Origin: Pseudonocardiales bacterium
GTDB lineage: Bacteria; Actinomycetota; Actinomycetes; Mycobacteriales; Jatrophihabitantaceae
Direction: 5' to 3'
DNA: 46,030 nt
Assembly (NCBI GenBank): GCA_030840445.1
Contig: JAVEEN010000294.1
Span: forward strand, 1 to 46,030
The notes under the pieces were generated by a model that was given only the letters and a program-made list of their open reading frames with translations, was not told where the DNA came from and did not search any database. Within the stretch, counting starts at the first letter, position 1; every line of letters begins with the position of its first letter. Below are positions 7,554 to 16,193 of the stretch, piece after piece. Made by a program: the position numbers and the translations under genes.

Positions 7554-8924
7554 TTGGCTGACATGCTCGAAGATTTCCGCGACCGCAAGCTCGGCATCAT
7601 GATCCACTGGGGCCTGTACTCGGTGCCCGCTTGGGCGCCTCGCGACACCCGGTTGCTGGATCTCCTGGGTGAGGTGGAGCAGGGTACCTATGGCGTGAAC
7701 GATCCGCGGTACGCCGACATCGATCCGATCCTCACTTCGCCGTACTCCGAGTGGTATCAGAACAGCCAGGCCGACCCTCGCACGCCGACGGCCGCCTACC
7801 ACGGCGAGCACTTCGGCGATCGCGAATACGCTTCGTTCCGGGCTGACTTCGAGGCGGACATCGCCGGCTTCGACGCGCGGACGTGGGCATCGGCCTTCGG
7901 CGGCGCCGGCGCCCGATACCTCGTGCTGATCACCAAGCATCACGACGGTTACCAGTTGTGGCCCAGCGCAGTGGGTGACACCAGCCCACGTCCGGGCTTC
8001 AGCTCGACACGGGACCTGGTGGGGGAGGTCGCCGACGCGGTGAGGGCGCAGGGGCTGATGCTCGGCCTGTACTACTCCGGCGGCTTCGACTGGTGCTTCG
8101 GCGAGTTTCCGGTCACGTCGTACGAGAACTCGCAAGGCTTCATACCGGACACCCCTGAGTACGCCGCGTATGTCGACGCGCATTACCGCGAACTCGTCGA
8201 GCGATACCACCCAGAGGTGTTGTGGAACGACATCGGCTCCCCGCCCGGGCTAGATGTCGCGGGGCTGGTGGACTGGTACCGGGAGCAGGTACCGGGTGGG
8301 CTGATCAACGACCGGTTCCGTCAGGACTCAGTTCCCGACTTCACCACTCCCGAATACGGCAAGTCGGCTGACATCGCCGAGCAGCCTTGGGAAATGTGTC
8401 GCGGCGTCGGTCATTCATTCGGCTACAACCGCGCCGAAACCCAGGCCGAGACACTGAACGTCGCCGAGGCCGTGCGCCTGCTCGCCGACGTCGTCAGCAA
8501 GAACGGCAACCTGTTGCTCGGTGTCGGTCCCACCTCCACCGGCGAGATCCCACCGCTGCAGGCTGAGTTGTTGCGCGGGCTCGGCCGCTGGTTGCAGGTG
8601 AACGGCGACGCCATCTTCGGTACCCGCCCCTGGCATGCAGCCGAGGTCACCATCGTCGGCGGCCAGACCGGCTACTTCACCCGTCGCGGTAACGACGAGC
8701 TCTACCTGATCGTCCCGGGCTTGCAGGCCGGCCCCGTGGAAATCGAAGGCTTCATCGTCGCCGAGGATACGCAGGCAGCCGTGCTCGGTGCCGGACCGGT
8801 CGCGGTGCGGACCGAGGCCGGCCGGACCCGGTTGCAGATCGACGCTGTTCCGGTCGAGGAGGCCGTGGCAATCCGATTCGCTGGTTCCGACATCGTCCAC
8901 CGGGCCAGCCGGATCAGCAGCTGA
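7554..8924 (+). CDS. Alpha-L-fucosidase, GH29 family, cytoplasmic
   Basis: 456 residues from TTG 7554 (an ATG at 7563 is equally possible; neither has a clear ribosome binding site and no other start exists after the upstream in-frame stop). The GH29 opening KLGIMIHWGLYSVPAWAP is followed by LVLITKHHDGY and GLYYSGGFDW; the nucleophile aspartate is expected in VLWNDIGSP. There is no signal peptide, so hydrolysis occurs after import. The C-terminal third is a beta-rich domain typical for the family. It releases L-fucose from fucosides, supplying the oxidative route of this locus. The enzyme that makes L-fuconate from fucose (dehydrogenase and lactonase) is not in the window. Confidence 0.93.
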   Translation: MADMLEDFRDRKLGIMIHWGLYSVPAWAPRDTRLLDLLGEVEQGTYGVNDPRYADIDPILTSPYSEWYQNSQADPRTPTAAYHGEHFGDREYASFRADFEADIAGFDARTWASAFGGAGARYLVLITKHHDGYQLWPSAVGDTSPRPGFSSTRDLVGEVADAVRAQGLMLGLYYSGGFDWCFGEFPVTSYENSQGFIPDTPEYAAYVDAHYRELVERYHPEVLWNDIGSPPGLDVAGLVDWYREQVPGGLINDRFRQDSVPDFTTPEYGKSADIAEQPWEMCRGVGHSFGYNRAETQAETLNVAEAVRLLADVVSKNGNLLLGVGPTSTGEIPPLQAELLRGLGRWLQVNGDAIFGTRPWHAAEVTIVGGQTGYFTRRGNDELYLIVPGLQAGPVEIEGFIVAEDTQAAVLGAGPVAVRTEAGRTRLQIDAVPVEEAVAIRFAGSDIVHRASRISS

Positions 8925-8970
8925 AGCGGTTCGTCGCTCGCTCATACCGCTGCCGAGGCGTGAGCATCAC

Positions 8971-9020
8971 GCCGGCCAGGGGCCATCGGGCCCATCGGTA
9001 GCGCCGTAGCCTGCCGGCCC
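8971..9020 (+). terminator. Possible hairpin terminator after the fucosidase operon
   Basis: GCCGGCCAGG near 8971 can pair with CCTGCCGGC near 9011, enclosing an inner hairpin GGGCC-ATCG-GGCCC. It lies about 46 nt past the fucosidase stop. There is no T-tract, so this is a structural suggestion only. Confidence 0.3.
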
Positions 9021-9246
9021 TGAAAAGTGGCCTCTTCGCTCGAAAACCGCGGGCAGCACTCTTTCTCACCTCAGACCTCGCCGTGACCAATCCGGCTGGC
9101 GCGCCAAGGGTCGCAGCTCGCTGATCACTCAGTGCGGCGGGACTTGGGGCGAAGGGTGTTCGAACGGGCGCCAGCTCGGGCGAGCGTCCGGTTGAGTTCG
9201 ATGCGGATTTCGCGTACGCAGCTCTGTTTCCGGTAGGTAACAGATT

Positions 9247-9263
9247 GGCATTTTGAATCCAAA
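9247..9263. promoter_or_regulatory. Weak copy of cluster-B operator (TTTGGATTCAAAATGCC on minus)
   Basis: The minus strand reads TTGGATTC, close to the TGGATAC core found at the other cluster-B promoters, and it lies directly upstream of TTGACA. At the 16.07-kb site the TGGATAC core also lies just upstream of TTGACC. Confidence 0.3.
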
Positions 9264-9307
9264 GCGTTGACACCTACTTGGGGTTTCTGGCACGCTCGAG
9301 CCCTCGC

Positions 9308-9328
9308 ACATATTGCATTCAGAATCCA
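9308..9328. promoter_or_regulatory. Putative cluster-B operator upstream of ThDP enzyme 1
   Basis: TTGCATTCAGAATCCA contains the 12-mer ATTCAGAATCCA that also occurs at 37252-37263 and, with one change, on the minus strand near 16.07 kb. Core GCATTCA at 9315-9321 corresponds to TGAATGC on the minus strand. Confidence 0.45.
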
Positions 9329-9397
9329 CAGACTATATCAAGCCGGCCGGGGCCGGAGAAGTTTTCGGAATTTTCCCGACGAACGGAATTGAGGAGC

Positions 9398-11158
9398 ATG
9401 ACCGAGCACCAGGAGTCCGAGCGGCAGCCGAAATACGGGTCCGATCTGATGGCCGATGCCATCGAGGCCCTCGGAGTCAAGTACATCAGTCTCAATCCCG
9501 GTGCCACATTTCGCGGACTGCACGACTCGTTGGTCAACTATCTCGACAACTCCGTCCAGATGATTGAATGCCCGCACGAGAAGCTTGCCGTCGGCCTTGC
9601 CCATGGCTACACCAAGGCGTGCGGCGAGCCGATGGCGGTGGTCCTGCACAACCTGGTCGGACTGTTGCACGGTGCGATGGGGATTTACTACGCGTATTCC
9701 GATCGGGTCCCGGTCTACGTCTTCGGTGGTTCCGGTCCGATGGACCATGATCGCCGCCGCGCCTACATCGACTGGGTGCATTCGGCCAATACTCAGGGCG
9801 GCGCGGTCCGCGACTACACCAAGTGGGACTACGAGCCCACCTCGATCGCGTCTGTTCCGCCGGTGATCACCCGCGCCGCGCGAATCGCGATGACCGAACC
9901 GCAGGGCCCTGTCTACGTGGCGCTGGATGCGGCGTTGCAAGAGGATGAGCTGCCGACGGACGGCCCGCCGATCGAGCTGATGAAGTTCTCGATGCCGTCC
10001 CTGATCGCTCCCGATCCGGCCGCGCTGCGGTTGGCGGCTGAGAAGCTGGTCGCCGCTGAGCGTCCGGTGTTCGTGACCGGCTTCGCCGGACGCGACCCGA
10101 AGGCATTCGACCAGCTCGTCGAGCTGACTGAGCTGCTCGGCGCAGGTATGCAGGACAACTTCTACCGGCTCAACTTCCCGAACCAGCATCCGCTGGCGGT
10201 CTTCGGGACGAAGAGCCTGGAACGTGCCGACTGCGTCGTGCTGCTCGATATGAAGGACACCGAGAAGGCAACCACGACCGTCGACTCGATCACCCGCAAG
10301 ACGACCTCACGGATCGCCACGGATGCCACGGTCATCGACATCGGCTTCAACGATCTCGGTATCGGCGCCTGGAGCGACGACTACGGAGCCCCGCGCAACG
10401 CTGATCTGATGATCACGGCGGACACCAAACTGGCGTTGCCGCAGCTGATCGATGCCTGCCGCGAGCTGATCAAGTCCGAGACCGGAGTGGCCCCGCGCAA
10501 CGACGACTGGCGCACCGAGATCGCCCAGTTGCGGGCCAAGACCAGGGCGAAGTGGCAGGAACAGATCGAAGAATCGTGGGACGTGCAGCCGATGTCGGCC
10601 TCCCGTCTTGCGTCCGAGGTGTGGGAAGTCGTCAAGGACTACGACTGGGTGCTCACCGCGAACACCGCCGAAGAATGGGCATTGAAGACCTGGAACTTCG
10701 ACAAGGCCTATCGCTACCCCGGCCGTCAGCTGGGGACGGCCACCCAGATCGGCATGTCACTCGGCGTGGCGCTTGCTCACAAGGGCACCGGACGACTCGT
10801 GGTCGACCTGCAGCCGGACGGCGACCTGATGTTCGACGCTGGGGCGCTTTGGGTTGCTTCCTACTACAAGCTGCCGATGCTCGTTGTCATGGTGAACAAC
10901 CGTGCGTACTACAACGACTGGGAACACCAGGAACGCATCGCTGTGGACCGCGGCACGGACATCGAGAAGGCCTACATCGGCATGGAGATCGACAGTCCGG
11001 CGCCTGACTTCGCCACGCTTGCCAAATCGTTCTCGTGGTATTCCGAAGGACCTATCACCGACCCGAACGACCTGCAGGCCGCGGTCCGCAGGGCTGCTGA
11101 ACACGTGATGACCACCGGCGAACCGGCGCTCGTGGATGCAGTGATTCGGCGGCGTTGA
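9398..11158 (+). CDS. Thiamine-diphosphate-dependent enzyme 1 (acetolactate synthase/decarboxylase superfamily)
   Basis: 586 residues from ATG 9398 with GAGGAG upstream. The three-domain POX/ALS architecture is visible. The N-terminal pyrimidine-binding domain has the activating glutamate in CPHEKLAVGLAHGY (about residue 61). The middle domain follows, and the C-terminal pyrophosphate-binding motif begins PDGDLMFDAGALW and ends VNN after about 28 residues. Keeping the glutamate argues against glyoxylate carboligase, which has valine there. The family covers 2-oxoacid decarboxylases, lyases and carboligases; the substrate cannot be told. Second-copy paralogue at 31202 shares NPG..(F/W)RGLHDS, the HE pair and the YYND/FYND region. 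It leads an operon with a binding lipoprotein, two reductase-type enzymes and a hydrolase. Confidence 0.85.
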   Translation: MTEHQESERQPKYGSDLMADAIEALGVKYISLNPGATFRGLHDSLVNYLDNSVQMIECPHEKLAVGLAHGYTKACGEPMAVVLHNLVGLLHGAMGIYYAYSDRVPVYVFGGSGPMDHDRRRAYIDWVHSANTQGGAVRDYTKWDYEPTSIASVPPVITRAARIAMTEPQGPVYVALDAALQEDELPTDGPPIELMKFSMPSLIAPDPAALRLAAEKLVAAERPVFVTGFAGRDPKAFDQLVELTELLGAGMQDNFYRLNFPNQHPLAVFGTKSLERADCVVLLDMKDTEKATTTVDSITRKTTSRIATDATVIDIGFNDLGIGAWSDDYGAPRNADLMITADTKLALPQLIDACRELIKSETGVAPRNDDWRTEIAQLRAKTRAKWQEQIEESWDVQPMSASRLASEVWEVVKDYDWVLTANTAEEWALKTWNFDKAYRYPGRQLGTATQIGMSLGVALAHKGTGRLVVDLQPDGDLMFDAGALWVASYYKLPMLVVMVNNRAYYNDWEHQERIAVDRGTDIEKAYIGMEIDSPAPDFATLAKSFSWYSEGPITDPNDLQAAVRRAAEHVMTTGEPALVDAVIRRR

Positions 11159-11199
11159 CCGTCACCTACCTAGCTCCAACGACTAGAGGAGAGTGCCAC

Positions 11200-12264
11200 A
11201 TGCTCAATCGACTGCGAGGCCCGCTCGCGATCGGGTCATCAGTACTACTTCTAGCCGGATTGGCTAGTGCCTGCAGCAGCAACAACAAGCCCAACGCCGG
11301 TGGCAGCGCCGCGTCCGCAACGGGGCCGATGACCCTGGACAGCGTGTGCAAGGCCGGCGCGGCGGAAGGCTCCGTGAGCTTCTGGGCCGACGTCGAACCG
11401 GACACGTTCAAACAGGAAATCGCGTCGTTCGAGAGTACCTACCCCGGTATCAAGGTCAATTACACCCAGCTGCAGCCGCAGGATCAGGTTCAGCGGATCT
11501 TGGCTGAGACGCAGGCGGGTCACGCTCTCGATGTCGACGCCTCGTCCCCGGACTCCGCATCCTCATTGCCGCTGTTCGCCGCCAAGGCCGTCGTGGAGGT
11601 CGACCTCAGCCAACTCGGTGTCAACCCGAATCTCGCGACCCAGGTCGACGGCATGAAGGTGTTCACCACCCAGCGGACCTACGGCGGTCTCGCCTACAAC
11701 ACCACGCTCGTCAAGCCGCAAGACCTGCCGAATACGTGGGAGGAGCTGGCGAACTCCAAGTACGCCGGCAAGGTTTCGGTCGACCCGCGCGGCAAGTGGC
11801 TGGCCCCGATCTCCATCGTCTGGGGTAAGGACAAGACCATCACCTGGTACCAGAACCTGATGAGCCAGGCGAAGCCGCAGGTCGTTTCGGGTATCACCAG
11901 CAGCCTTACCAAGGTGATCTCCGGCGAGGTGCCGATGACTGCCTCCGGTCGCGACGCCGAGGTGGCGCAGATGCAGGCCAAGAATGCCCCGGTTGCGATC
12001 AAGTACCTCGACGTCGTGCAGGAGACTGATCAGCTGGGCCTGCTGCTCAAGGGTGCCAAGCATCCCAATGCTGCCAAGTGCTTCCTTGCGTGGAAAGCGG
12101 GAGAAGGTGGTCAGTCTGCCCAGCTCAAGCACGAGTTCAAGGGCAACACTGCCACGCCGCAGGGCTTGCCCGCAGATGCCAAGTTGGCTATCAACGGCTC
12201 GCCGGAGGACCTGGCCCTGATCGCCGACGTCGGCAAGCAGCTCTCGAAGCTGAGCAAAGGCTGA
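11200..12264 (+). CDS. Extracellular substrate-binding lipoprotein 1 (FbpA/AfuA-like), no transporter adjacent
   Basis: 354 residues from ATG 11200, preceded by AGAGGAGAG. Signal peptide LAIGSSVLLLAGLASAC with lipobox cysteine. The mature protein has AAEGSVSFWADVEPDTFKQE, YPGIKVNYTQLQPQDQVQRI and PQDLPNTWEELANSKYAGKV, typical of the periplasmic binding fold used for ferric iron, polyamines, phosphonates and other small anions. It is clearly paralogous to the protein at 16194 (PEDLPNTWEELADSKYAGKF there). No ABC ATPase or permease follows in this operon, so it probably feeds the transporter at 17286-20185. Iron uptake is unlikely given the catabolic neighbours. Confidence 0.85.
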   Translation: MLNRLRGPLAIGSSVLLLAGLASACSSNNKPNAGGSAASATGPMTLDSVCKAGAAEGSVSFWADVEPDTFKQEIASFESTYPGIKVNYTQLQPQDQVQRILAETQAGHALDVDASSPDSASSLPLFAAKAVVEVDLSQLGVNPNLATQVDGMKVFTTQRTYGGLAYNTTLVKPQDLPNTWEELANSKYAGKVSVDPRGKWLAPISIVWGKDKTITWYQNLMSQAKPQVVSGITSSLTKVISGEVPMTASGRDAEVAQMQAKNAPVAIKYLDVVQETDQLGLLLKGAKHPNAAKCFLAWKAGEGGQSAQLKHEFKGNTATPQGLPADAKLAINGSPEDLALIADVGKQLSKLSKG

Positions 12265-12294
12265 TCCGCGCTAGCTGAGGAGTTGGACAATCGA

Positions 12295-13164
12295 ATGACT
12301 GTCGGCATGGTTGGTGTGATCGGCCTGGGGAAGATGGGCCTCCCAATGGCTGGGCATCTGAAGCGCGCCGGGCACTTGGTAACAGGCTACGACCCATCGA
12401 ATGCAGCTCGCGATACGGCGCTAGCACAAGGGATTCCGGTCGTGACGAGCGTTGCTGAACTTGCCAGGGCAAGTGCTGGCACGCTCGTCGTGGTCGGGAC
12501 CGATGACCAGGTGCTGGACGTCTGCTGCGGCGAGGAGGGGATCATCGCCGCAGCCGCGGCGGGTCACGTGATCTTCATCTGCAGCACGGTCTCTCCGGAA
12601 ACATCGATCGAGGTAGGCGCGCGTGCCGCAGAGGCAGGCATCGAGGTACTGGATGCAACCATGTGCCGTGGCGAGGTCGGTGCGATCGAGGGCGACCTGC
12701 TGGTGATGGGAGCCGGGCGGGAAGACATCCTGCAAGCCTGGACCGAAACCTTTTCCTGCTTCGCCTCCGACATCGTTCACCTCGGTGAACTCGGTGCCGG
12801 GCAGGTCGGCAAGCTGGTGAACAACCTGCTGGTGTGGGTGGCAGCGGTCGGCAACTACGAAGCGCTCCGGCTGGGAATGCGGCTCGGTGTCGACCAGGAG
12901 AAGCTCCGGACAGCGTTGCTTCTTGCCGGCGGCGACAACCAGATGATGCGAACTTGGCACCGACCCCGGCCGATGCCGTGGGCCGAGGACGATATGTCCA
13001 TCGTGATGGAGCGTGCGGACGAGTTGAAGCTGTCCCTGCCGCTGGCAGGCGTGGTCCGCGAACTCATCAAGGACATCAAGATCCGCAAACGCGAGTGGGG
13101 TGTCGACCCGGAGTCCTATGAATCGATGTTCGACTTCGTGGAATGGGTCGAGGCCAAGCACTAG
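12295..13164 (+). CDS. 3-Hydroxyisobutyrate dehydrogenase family NAD(P)-dependent oxidoreductase
   Basis: 289 residues from ATG 12295 (GAGGAG 12 nt upstream; TTG 12283 is too close to it). The Rossmann start VIGLGKMGLPMAGHLKRAGH gives the GxGxMG dinucleotide motif, and the catalytic lysine lies in GAGQVGKLVNNLL. This beta-hydroxyacid dehydrogenase family includes 3-hydroxyisobutyrate, tartronate semialdehyde and glyoxylate reductases. Here it probably interconverts a hydroxy acid and a semialdehyde formed near the ThDP enzyme. It follows the lipoprotein by 30 nt and is followed by an SDR gene after 2 nt. Confidence 0.87.
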   Translation: MTVGMVGVIGLGKMGLPMAGHLKRAGHLVTGYDPSNAARDTALAQGIPVVTSVAELARASAGTLVVVGTDDQVLDVCCGEEGIIAAAAAGHVIFICSTVSPETSIEVGARAAEAGIEVLDATMCRGEVGAIEGDLLVMGAGREDILQAWTETFSCFASDIVHLGELGAGQVGKLVNNLLVWVAAVGNYEALRLGMRLGVDQEKLRTALLLAGGDNQMMRTWHRPRPMPWAEDDMSIVMERADELKLSLPLAGVVRELIKDIKIRKREWGVDPESYESMFDFVEWVEAKH

Positions 13165-13166
13165 CG

Positions 13167-13973
13167 ATGGCAGAGAATGCATGGCAGCCCAAAACGGCAA
13201 CGGTTATCGGTGCCGGATCGGGCATCGGCAGGGCGCTTGCCCTGGAGTTGGCCGGTCGCGGCCTTTCGGTGGCGGCACTGTCGCGCAGCCTGGCCAATCT
13301 GTCGAGCCTTCGGACAGAGGCAATCCAGCTGCGGAGGCATCTGCAGATTTTTCCCTGCGACGTCACTGAATCTGGCGACTTCGGCCGGGCGATGCAAGCC
13401 GCGGGCGACTCCGCGGTCATCGTGCATACCGCCGGGTCGGCGCTGCCGGTCGGCCCGGTTTGGGAGTGCGATCAGGACAACGGCATCGAAGCGCTGTCTG
13501 CCATGGTCCTCAGTCCTTGGCTCACCGCCCGGTTGTGCCTGCAACGTTTGCTGTCCGCGGGCTCGGGGATGCTGCTGCTCGCCTCCAGTGGTGCCGCGAA
13601 CAAGAGCGCACCCGCTCGATCGACCTACAGCATGAGCAAGGCCGCGGTGGATCAGCTGGTGCGCGTCGTGGGCGCGGAACTCCGGATGATCAACGCCGAT
13701 GTCGGCATCGCCGCTTTCTACCCGGGCATGGTCGATACTGGCATGCAGCAGCAGATGCGGCAGGCCGCCGAGAGCTACCGAGGGTCTCCGTTCGGCTCCC
13801 AGTTGGCGCCGTTTCTGCAGGTATCCGAAGCAGGTTCGCTGCTCAGCCCAGCAGTTGCAGCGGGGCACATAGCGGAGCTCGCCATGGTCGAGCCGCGTGA
13901 GCTCAATGGTCGCATCTGGCGGCTGCGCGACGGTGGATGGTCGCCGCTGAGTGAGCCTGGAAGGTACGAGTGA
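13167..13973 (+). CDS. Short-chain dehydrogenase/reductase
   Basis: 268 residues from ATG 13167, 2 nt after the preceding stop. The cofactor motif TVIGAGSGIGRALALELAGRG is canonical; CDVTES marks the adenine-binding aspartate. Catalytic serine is in LLLASSGAANKS and the YxxxK pair in STYSMSKAAVDQL. The usual NNAG motif is replaced by VHTAGSA. SDRs oxidise or reduce alcohol/carbonyl groups; the substrate is unknown. Stop TGA overlaps the next gene's ATG (TGATG), so coupled translation is expected. Confidence 0.88.
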   Translation: MAENAWQPKTATVIGAGSGIGRALALELAGRGLSVAALSRSLANLSSLRTEAIQLRRHLQIFPCDVTESGDFGRAMQAAGDSAVIVHTAGSALPVGPVWECDQDNGIEALSAMVLSPWLTARLCLQRLLSAGSGMLLLASSGAANKSAPARSTYSMSKAAVDQLVRVVGAELRMINADVGIAAFYPGMVDTGMQQQMRQAAESYRGSPFGSQLAPFLQVSEAGSLLSPAVAAGHIAELAMVEPRELNGRIWRLRDGGWSPLSEPGRYE

Positions 13974-14779
13974 TGGGCGCAGCGGACGAAGCAAACCGCA
14001 TCGACGGCCCGCTCTACTACGAAGTCATGGGCCCGGTCGATGCGCCGCCGATGTTGTTCGTGCATCCGAATCCGATGGACAACGCCTGCTGGATCTACCA
14101 GATGGCCCATTTCTCCACGTGGTACCGATGTATCGCGGTCGACTTGCCGGGATACGGACGATCGCCGAGCGCCCAGCAGGGCCTGACGATGACCGATCTT
14201 GCCGAGGCGTGCTGGGATGTCGTGGACCAGGTGTCGCACGGCAGCCCAGTACTCATCGGTTGTTCGGTCGGCAGCTACGTAGTGCAGCACATGTACCACC
14301 GGCGGCCGGCAAAAACCGATTCACTCGTGCTGTGTGGCGCCGGCTGGCGTCCGGTCAAGGGCTTTCCCGCGAAGCGAATCGCCGGATACCGCGAGCACGG
14401 CATCAGCTACCGGCATGACTACACCCTCGAGGACTTCTCAGTGGCGTACCGCGGTACGCCGATGGCCGAATGGTTCGCGACACTGTTCACCGAACGTAAC
14501 AACACTGCGGACGTCGAATCCATCATCGCTACCTTCCAGGCGTTGTCGGAGCCCGATCCCGATTGGTTGCAGCGAGATTTGAAGGCGCCGGTACTGATCC
14601 TCACCGGTACTGAGGACGGCACCCATCCCGCCTCGGGGGCCTTGCTCGACCGGCTGCCCAATGCCGAGCTGGTGGCGATCTCCGGGGCGGGCCATGCCTG
14701 TCAGTTGGAGCAACCCTGGGTGTTCGATGCGGAGGTGATTCGTTTCCTGCGCAGTCACGGCCACCTGCTGCCGGCGTGA
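13973..14779 (+). CDS. Alpha/beta hydrolase 1
   Basis: 268 residues from ATG 13973, overlapping the SDR stop by 1 nt. Features in order: oxyanion-hole region MLFVHPNPMDNACW, FSTWYRCIAVDLPGYGRS, nucleophile elbow IGCSVGSYV (intact GxSxG), acid in LTGTEDGTHP and catalytic histidine in SGAGHACQLEQ. This is a complete catalytic triad. The fold covers esterases, amidases and C-C hydrolases; in nicotinate breakdown an enzyme of this type (NicD) removes formyl from N-formylmaleamate. That role would fit the NicX-like and isochorismatase-like genes in the cluster but is inference. Confidence 0.86.
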   Translation: MGAADEANRIDGPLYYEVMGPVDAPPMLFVHPNPMDNACWIYQMAHFSTWYRCIAVDLPGYGRSPSAQQGLTMTDLAEACWDVVDQVSHGSPVLIGCSVGSYVVQHMYHRRPAKTDSLVLCGAGWRPVKGFPAKRIAGYREHGISYRHDYTLEDFSVAYRGTPMAEWFATLFTERNNTADVESIIATFQALSEPDPDWLQRDLKAPVLILTGTEDGTHPASGALLDRLPNAELVAISGAGHACQLEQPWVFDAEVIRFLRSHGHLLPA

Positions 14780-14819
14780 CGGGTTTCATGATCCTGTGAT
14801 CGGATGCTGAGGAGACGGC

Positions 14820-16058
14820 GTGGCACGGTTCGGCGAGGCCGCTGCGCGAACGTTTCGATCGCTCCAAGTCCCTAACTATCGAAGGTACTTTCTGGGTTAC
14901 GCGGTTTCGGTAGCCGGTACCTGGATGCAGCGGATCGGCCAGGACTGGCTGGTCGTGCACCTGACCCACAACGCCTCGGCGCTGAGCCTTGTCCTGGTAC
15001 TTCAGTTCGCGCCCACTTTGCTGCTGGGCATCTGGGGTGGCACGGTTGTCGACCGCGTCGACACCCGCAAGTTGCTCATCGTGACGCAGTTGATCCAGGC
15101 TGCCCTTGCCGCCGTTCTCGCCGTGATCGCCTTGACGCAATTCCATAGCCTGCTCGGCATCTATGCGATGACGTTGCTGCTCGGCATCGTGACAGTCTTC
15201 GACAACCCTGCCCGGCAGGTATTCGTCGGGGAGCTGGTACGCCCGGCAGATCTGGTCAATGCGATCACCCTTGCGGGGGCGGTGAACAACGTCGGCCGAC
15301 TTGCCGGCCCGGCGCTGGCAGCCGGAATGATCGCGGTGTTCGGCGTCTGGTTCACGTTTCTGTTCAACGCGGTGTCGTTCCTGGCTGCCCTGGCCGGCCT
15401 GGTACGAGTGGATGGCAGCAACCTGCGACGGGTCGATCCGATCCCCAAGGCTGCCGGTCAGATGCGCGCCGGATTCCATTACGTCATGCAGGATCCCGCG
15501 GTCCGGGCGACAATGCTGCTGGTGGCCTGTGTCAGCGTGTTCGGCCAGAACTTCCGGGTAGTGCTGCCGATACTTGCGACGTCGACATTCGATGGCGACG
15601 CGGCGACCTACGGGTGGCTGACGGCCGCACTTGGTCTCGGCGCTGTGACCGGCGGGGTGATCAGCGCCGGCGCCGCTGAACCGACCCAGGCCCGCTTACG
15701 GCTGATGTGCATGGTCTTCTGTGCGGTCAACATTGTTGCGGCATTGGTACCGAACCTCGGTCTTGCATACGTGGCAATGTTCCTTATCGGGGTAGCAAAT
15801 ATCGCCTTCAACACCCTCGCCCGCAGCCTGTTGCAGATGGATTGCGATCCCACGATGATCGGCCGTGTCATGGGCGTGTACGGCATCGTATTCCTGGGTG
15901 GAAATCCCATCGGAGCACCGATTGCCGGCGTGATCTGTCAGGCCTGGGGTGCCCGTGCTGCATTAGCGGCCGCTGGGCTGCTGTCCGTCCTGCCCGTCCT
16001 GAGTGGATTGCGACGCCGTGTCCACGCTGGCAAAGTCACAAATGAATCGGCTTCGTAA
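14820..16058 (+). CDS. MFS transporter 1 (EntS-like/transmembrane secretion effector family)
   Basis: 412 residues from GTG 14820 with GAGGAG upstream. It starts FRSLQVPNYRRYFLGYAVSV and has about 12 hydrophobic helices; GGTVVDRVDTRKLLI is the loop 2-3 motif of the major facilitator superfamily. The family contains exporters such as EntS. It ends the first transcription unit and could export a toxic intermediate or import an alternative substrate. A paralogue lies at 20918-22216 on the other strand. Confidence 0.86.
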   Translation: MARFGEAAARTFRSLQVPNYRRYFLGYAVSVAGTWMQRIGQDWLVVHLTHNASALSLVLVLQFAPTLLLGIWGGTVVDRVDTRKLLIVTQLIQAALAAVLAVIALTQFHSLLGIYAMTLLLGIVTVFDNPARQVFVGELVRPADLVNAITLAGAVNNVGRLAGPALAAGMIAVFGVWFTFLFNAVSFLAALAGLVRVDGSNLRRVDPIPKAAGQMRAGFHYVMQDPAVRATMLLVACVSVFGQNFRVVLPILATSTFDGDAATYGWLTAALGLGAVTGGVISAGAAEPTQARLRLMCMVFCAVNIVAALVPNLGLAYVAMFLIGVANIAFNTLARSLLQMDCDPTMIGRVMGVYGIVFLGGNPIGAPIAGVICQAWGARAALAAAGLLSVLPVLSGLRRRVHAGKVTNESAS

Positions 16059-16065
16059 ATTAAAC

Positions 16066-16091
16066 GGATTCTGGATACGAAATCGTTGACC
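16066..16091 (+). promoter_or_regulatory. Cluster-B operator and -35-like box upstream of binding protein 2
   Basis: GGATTCTGGATACG (16066-16079) carries TGGATAC at 16072-16078; its reverse complement CGTATCCAGAATCC is close to the sites at 37249 and 27317. TTGACC follows at 16086-16091. No convincing -10 box was found. Confidence 0.5.
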
Positions 16092-16193
16092 TTGGTGTAG
16101 TCGGGGTGCGAAACTCGCTGTCAAGCACCGCGCCGCGAGCCGGTGCCATCGCTTGATTGGGCGGATCCATCGACAAGAAGGATGGCTAGCGGA

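Larger units (their letters stand above)
8925..9397. other. 473-bp intergenic region: hairpins after fucosidase, promoter region of cluster B unit 1
   Basis: No convincing gene is seen on either strand. The first third holds GC-rich inverted repeats. The last third holds two motif copies of the cluster-B operator type and TTGACA at 9267-9272 without a good -10 box at the usual distance. Confidence 0.6.

Noticed and set aside
6654-8210. 518-residue minus-strand ORF, and the other long antisense ORFs such as 16299-17738 and 27427-28917
   Set aside because: They lie opposite clear genes (permease, fucosidase, binding protein, LLM) and are frame shadows caused by high GC at third codon positions.
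9398-13164. Glyoxylate carboligase plus tartronate semialdehyde reductase pair
   Set aside because: The ThDP enzyme keeps the catalytic glutamate that glyoxylate carboligase lacks, and no hydroxypyruvate isomerase or glycerate kinase is present.
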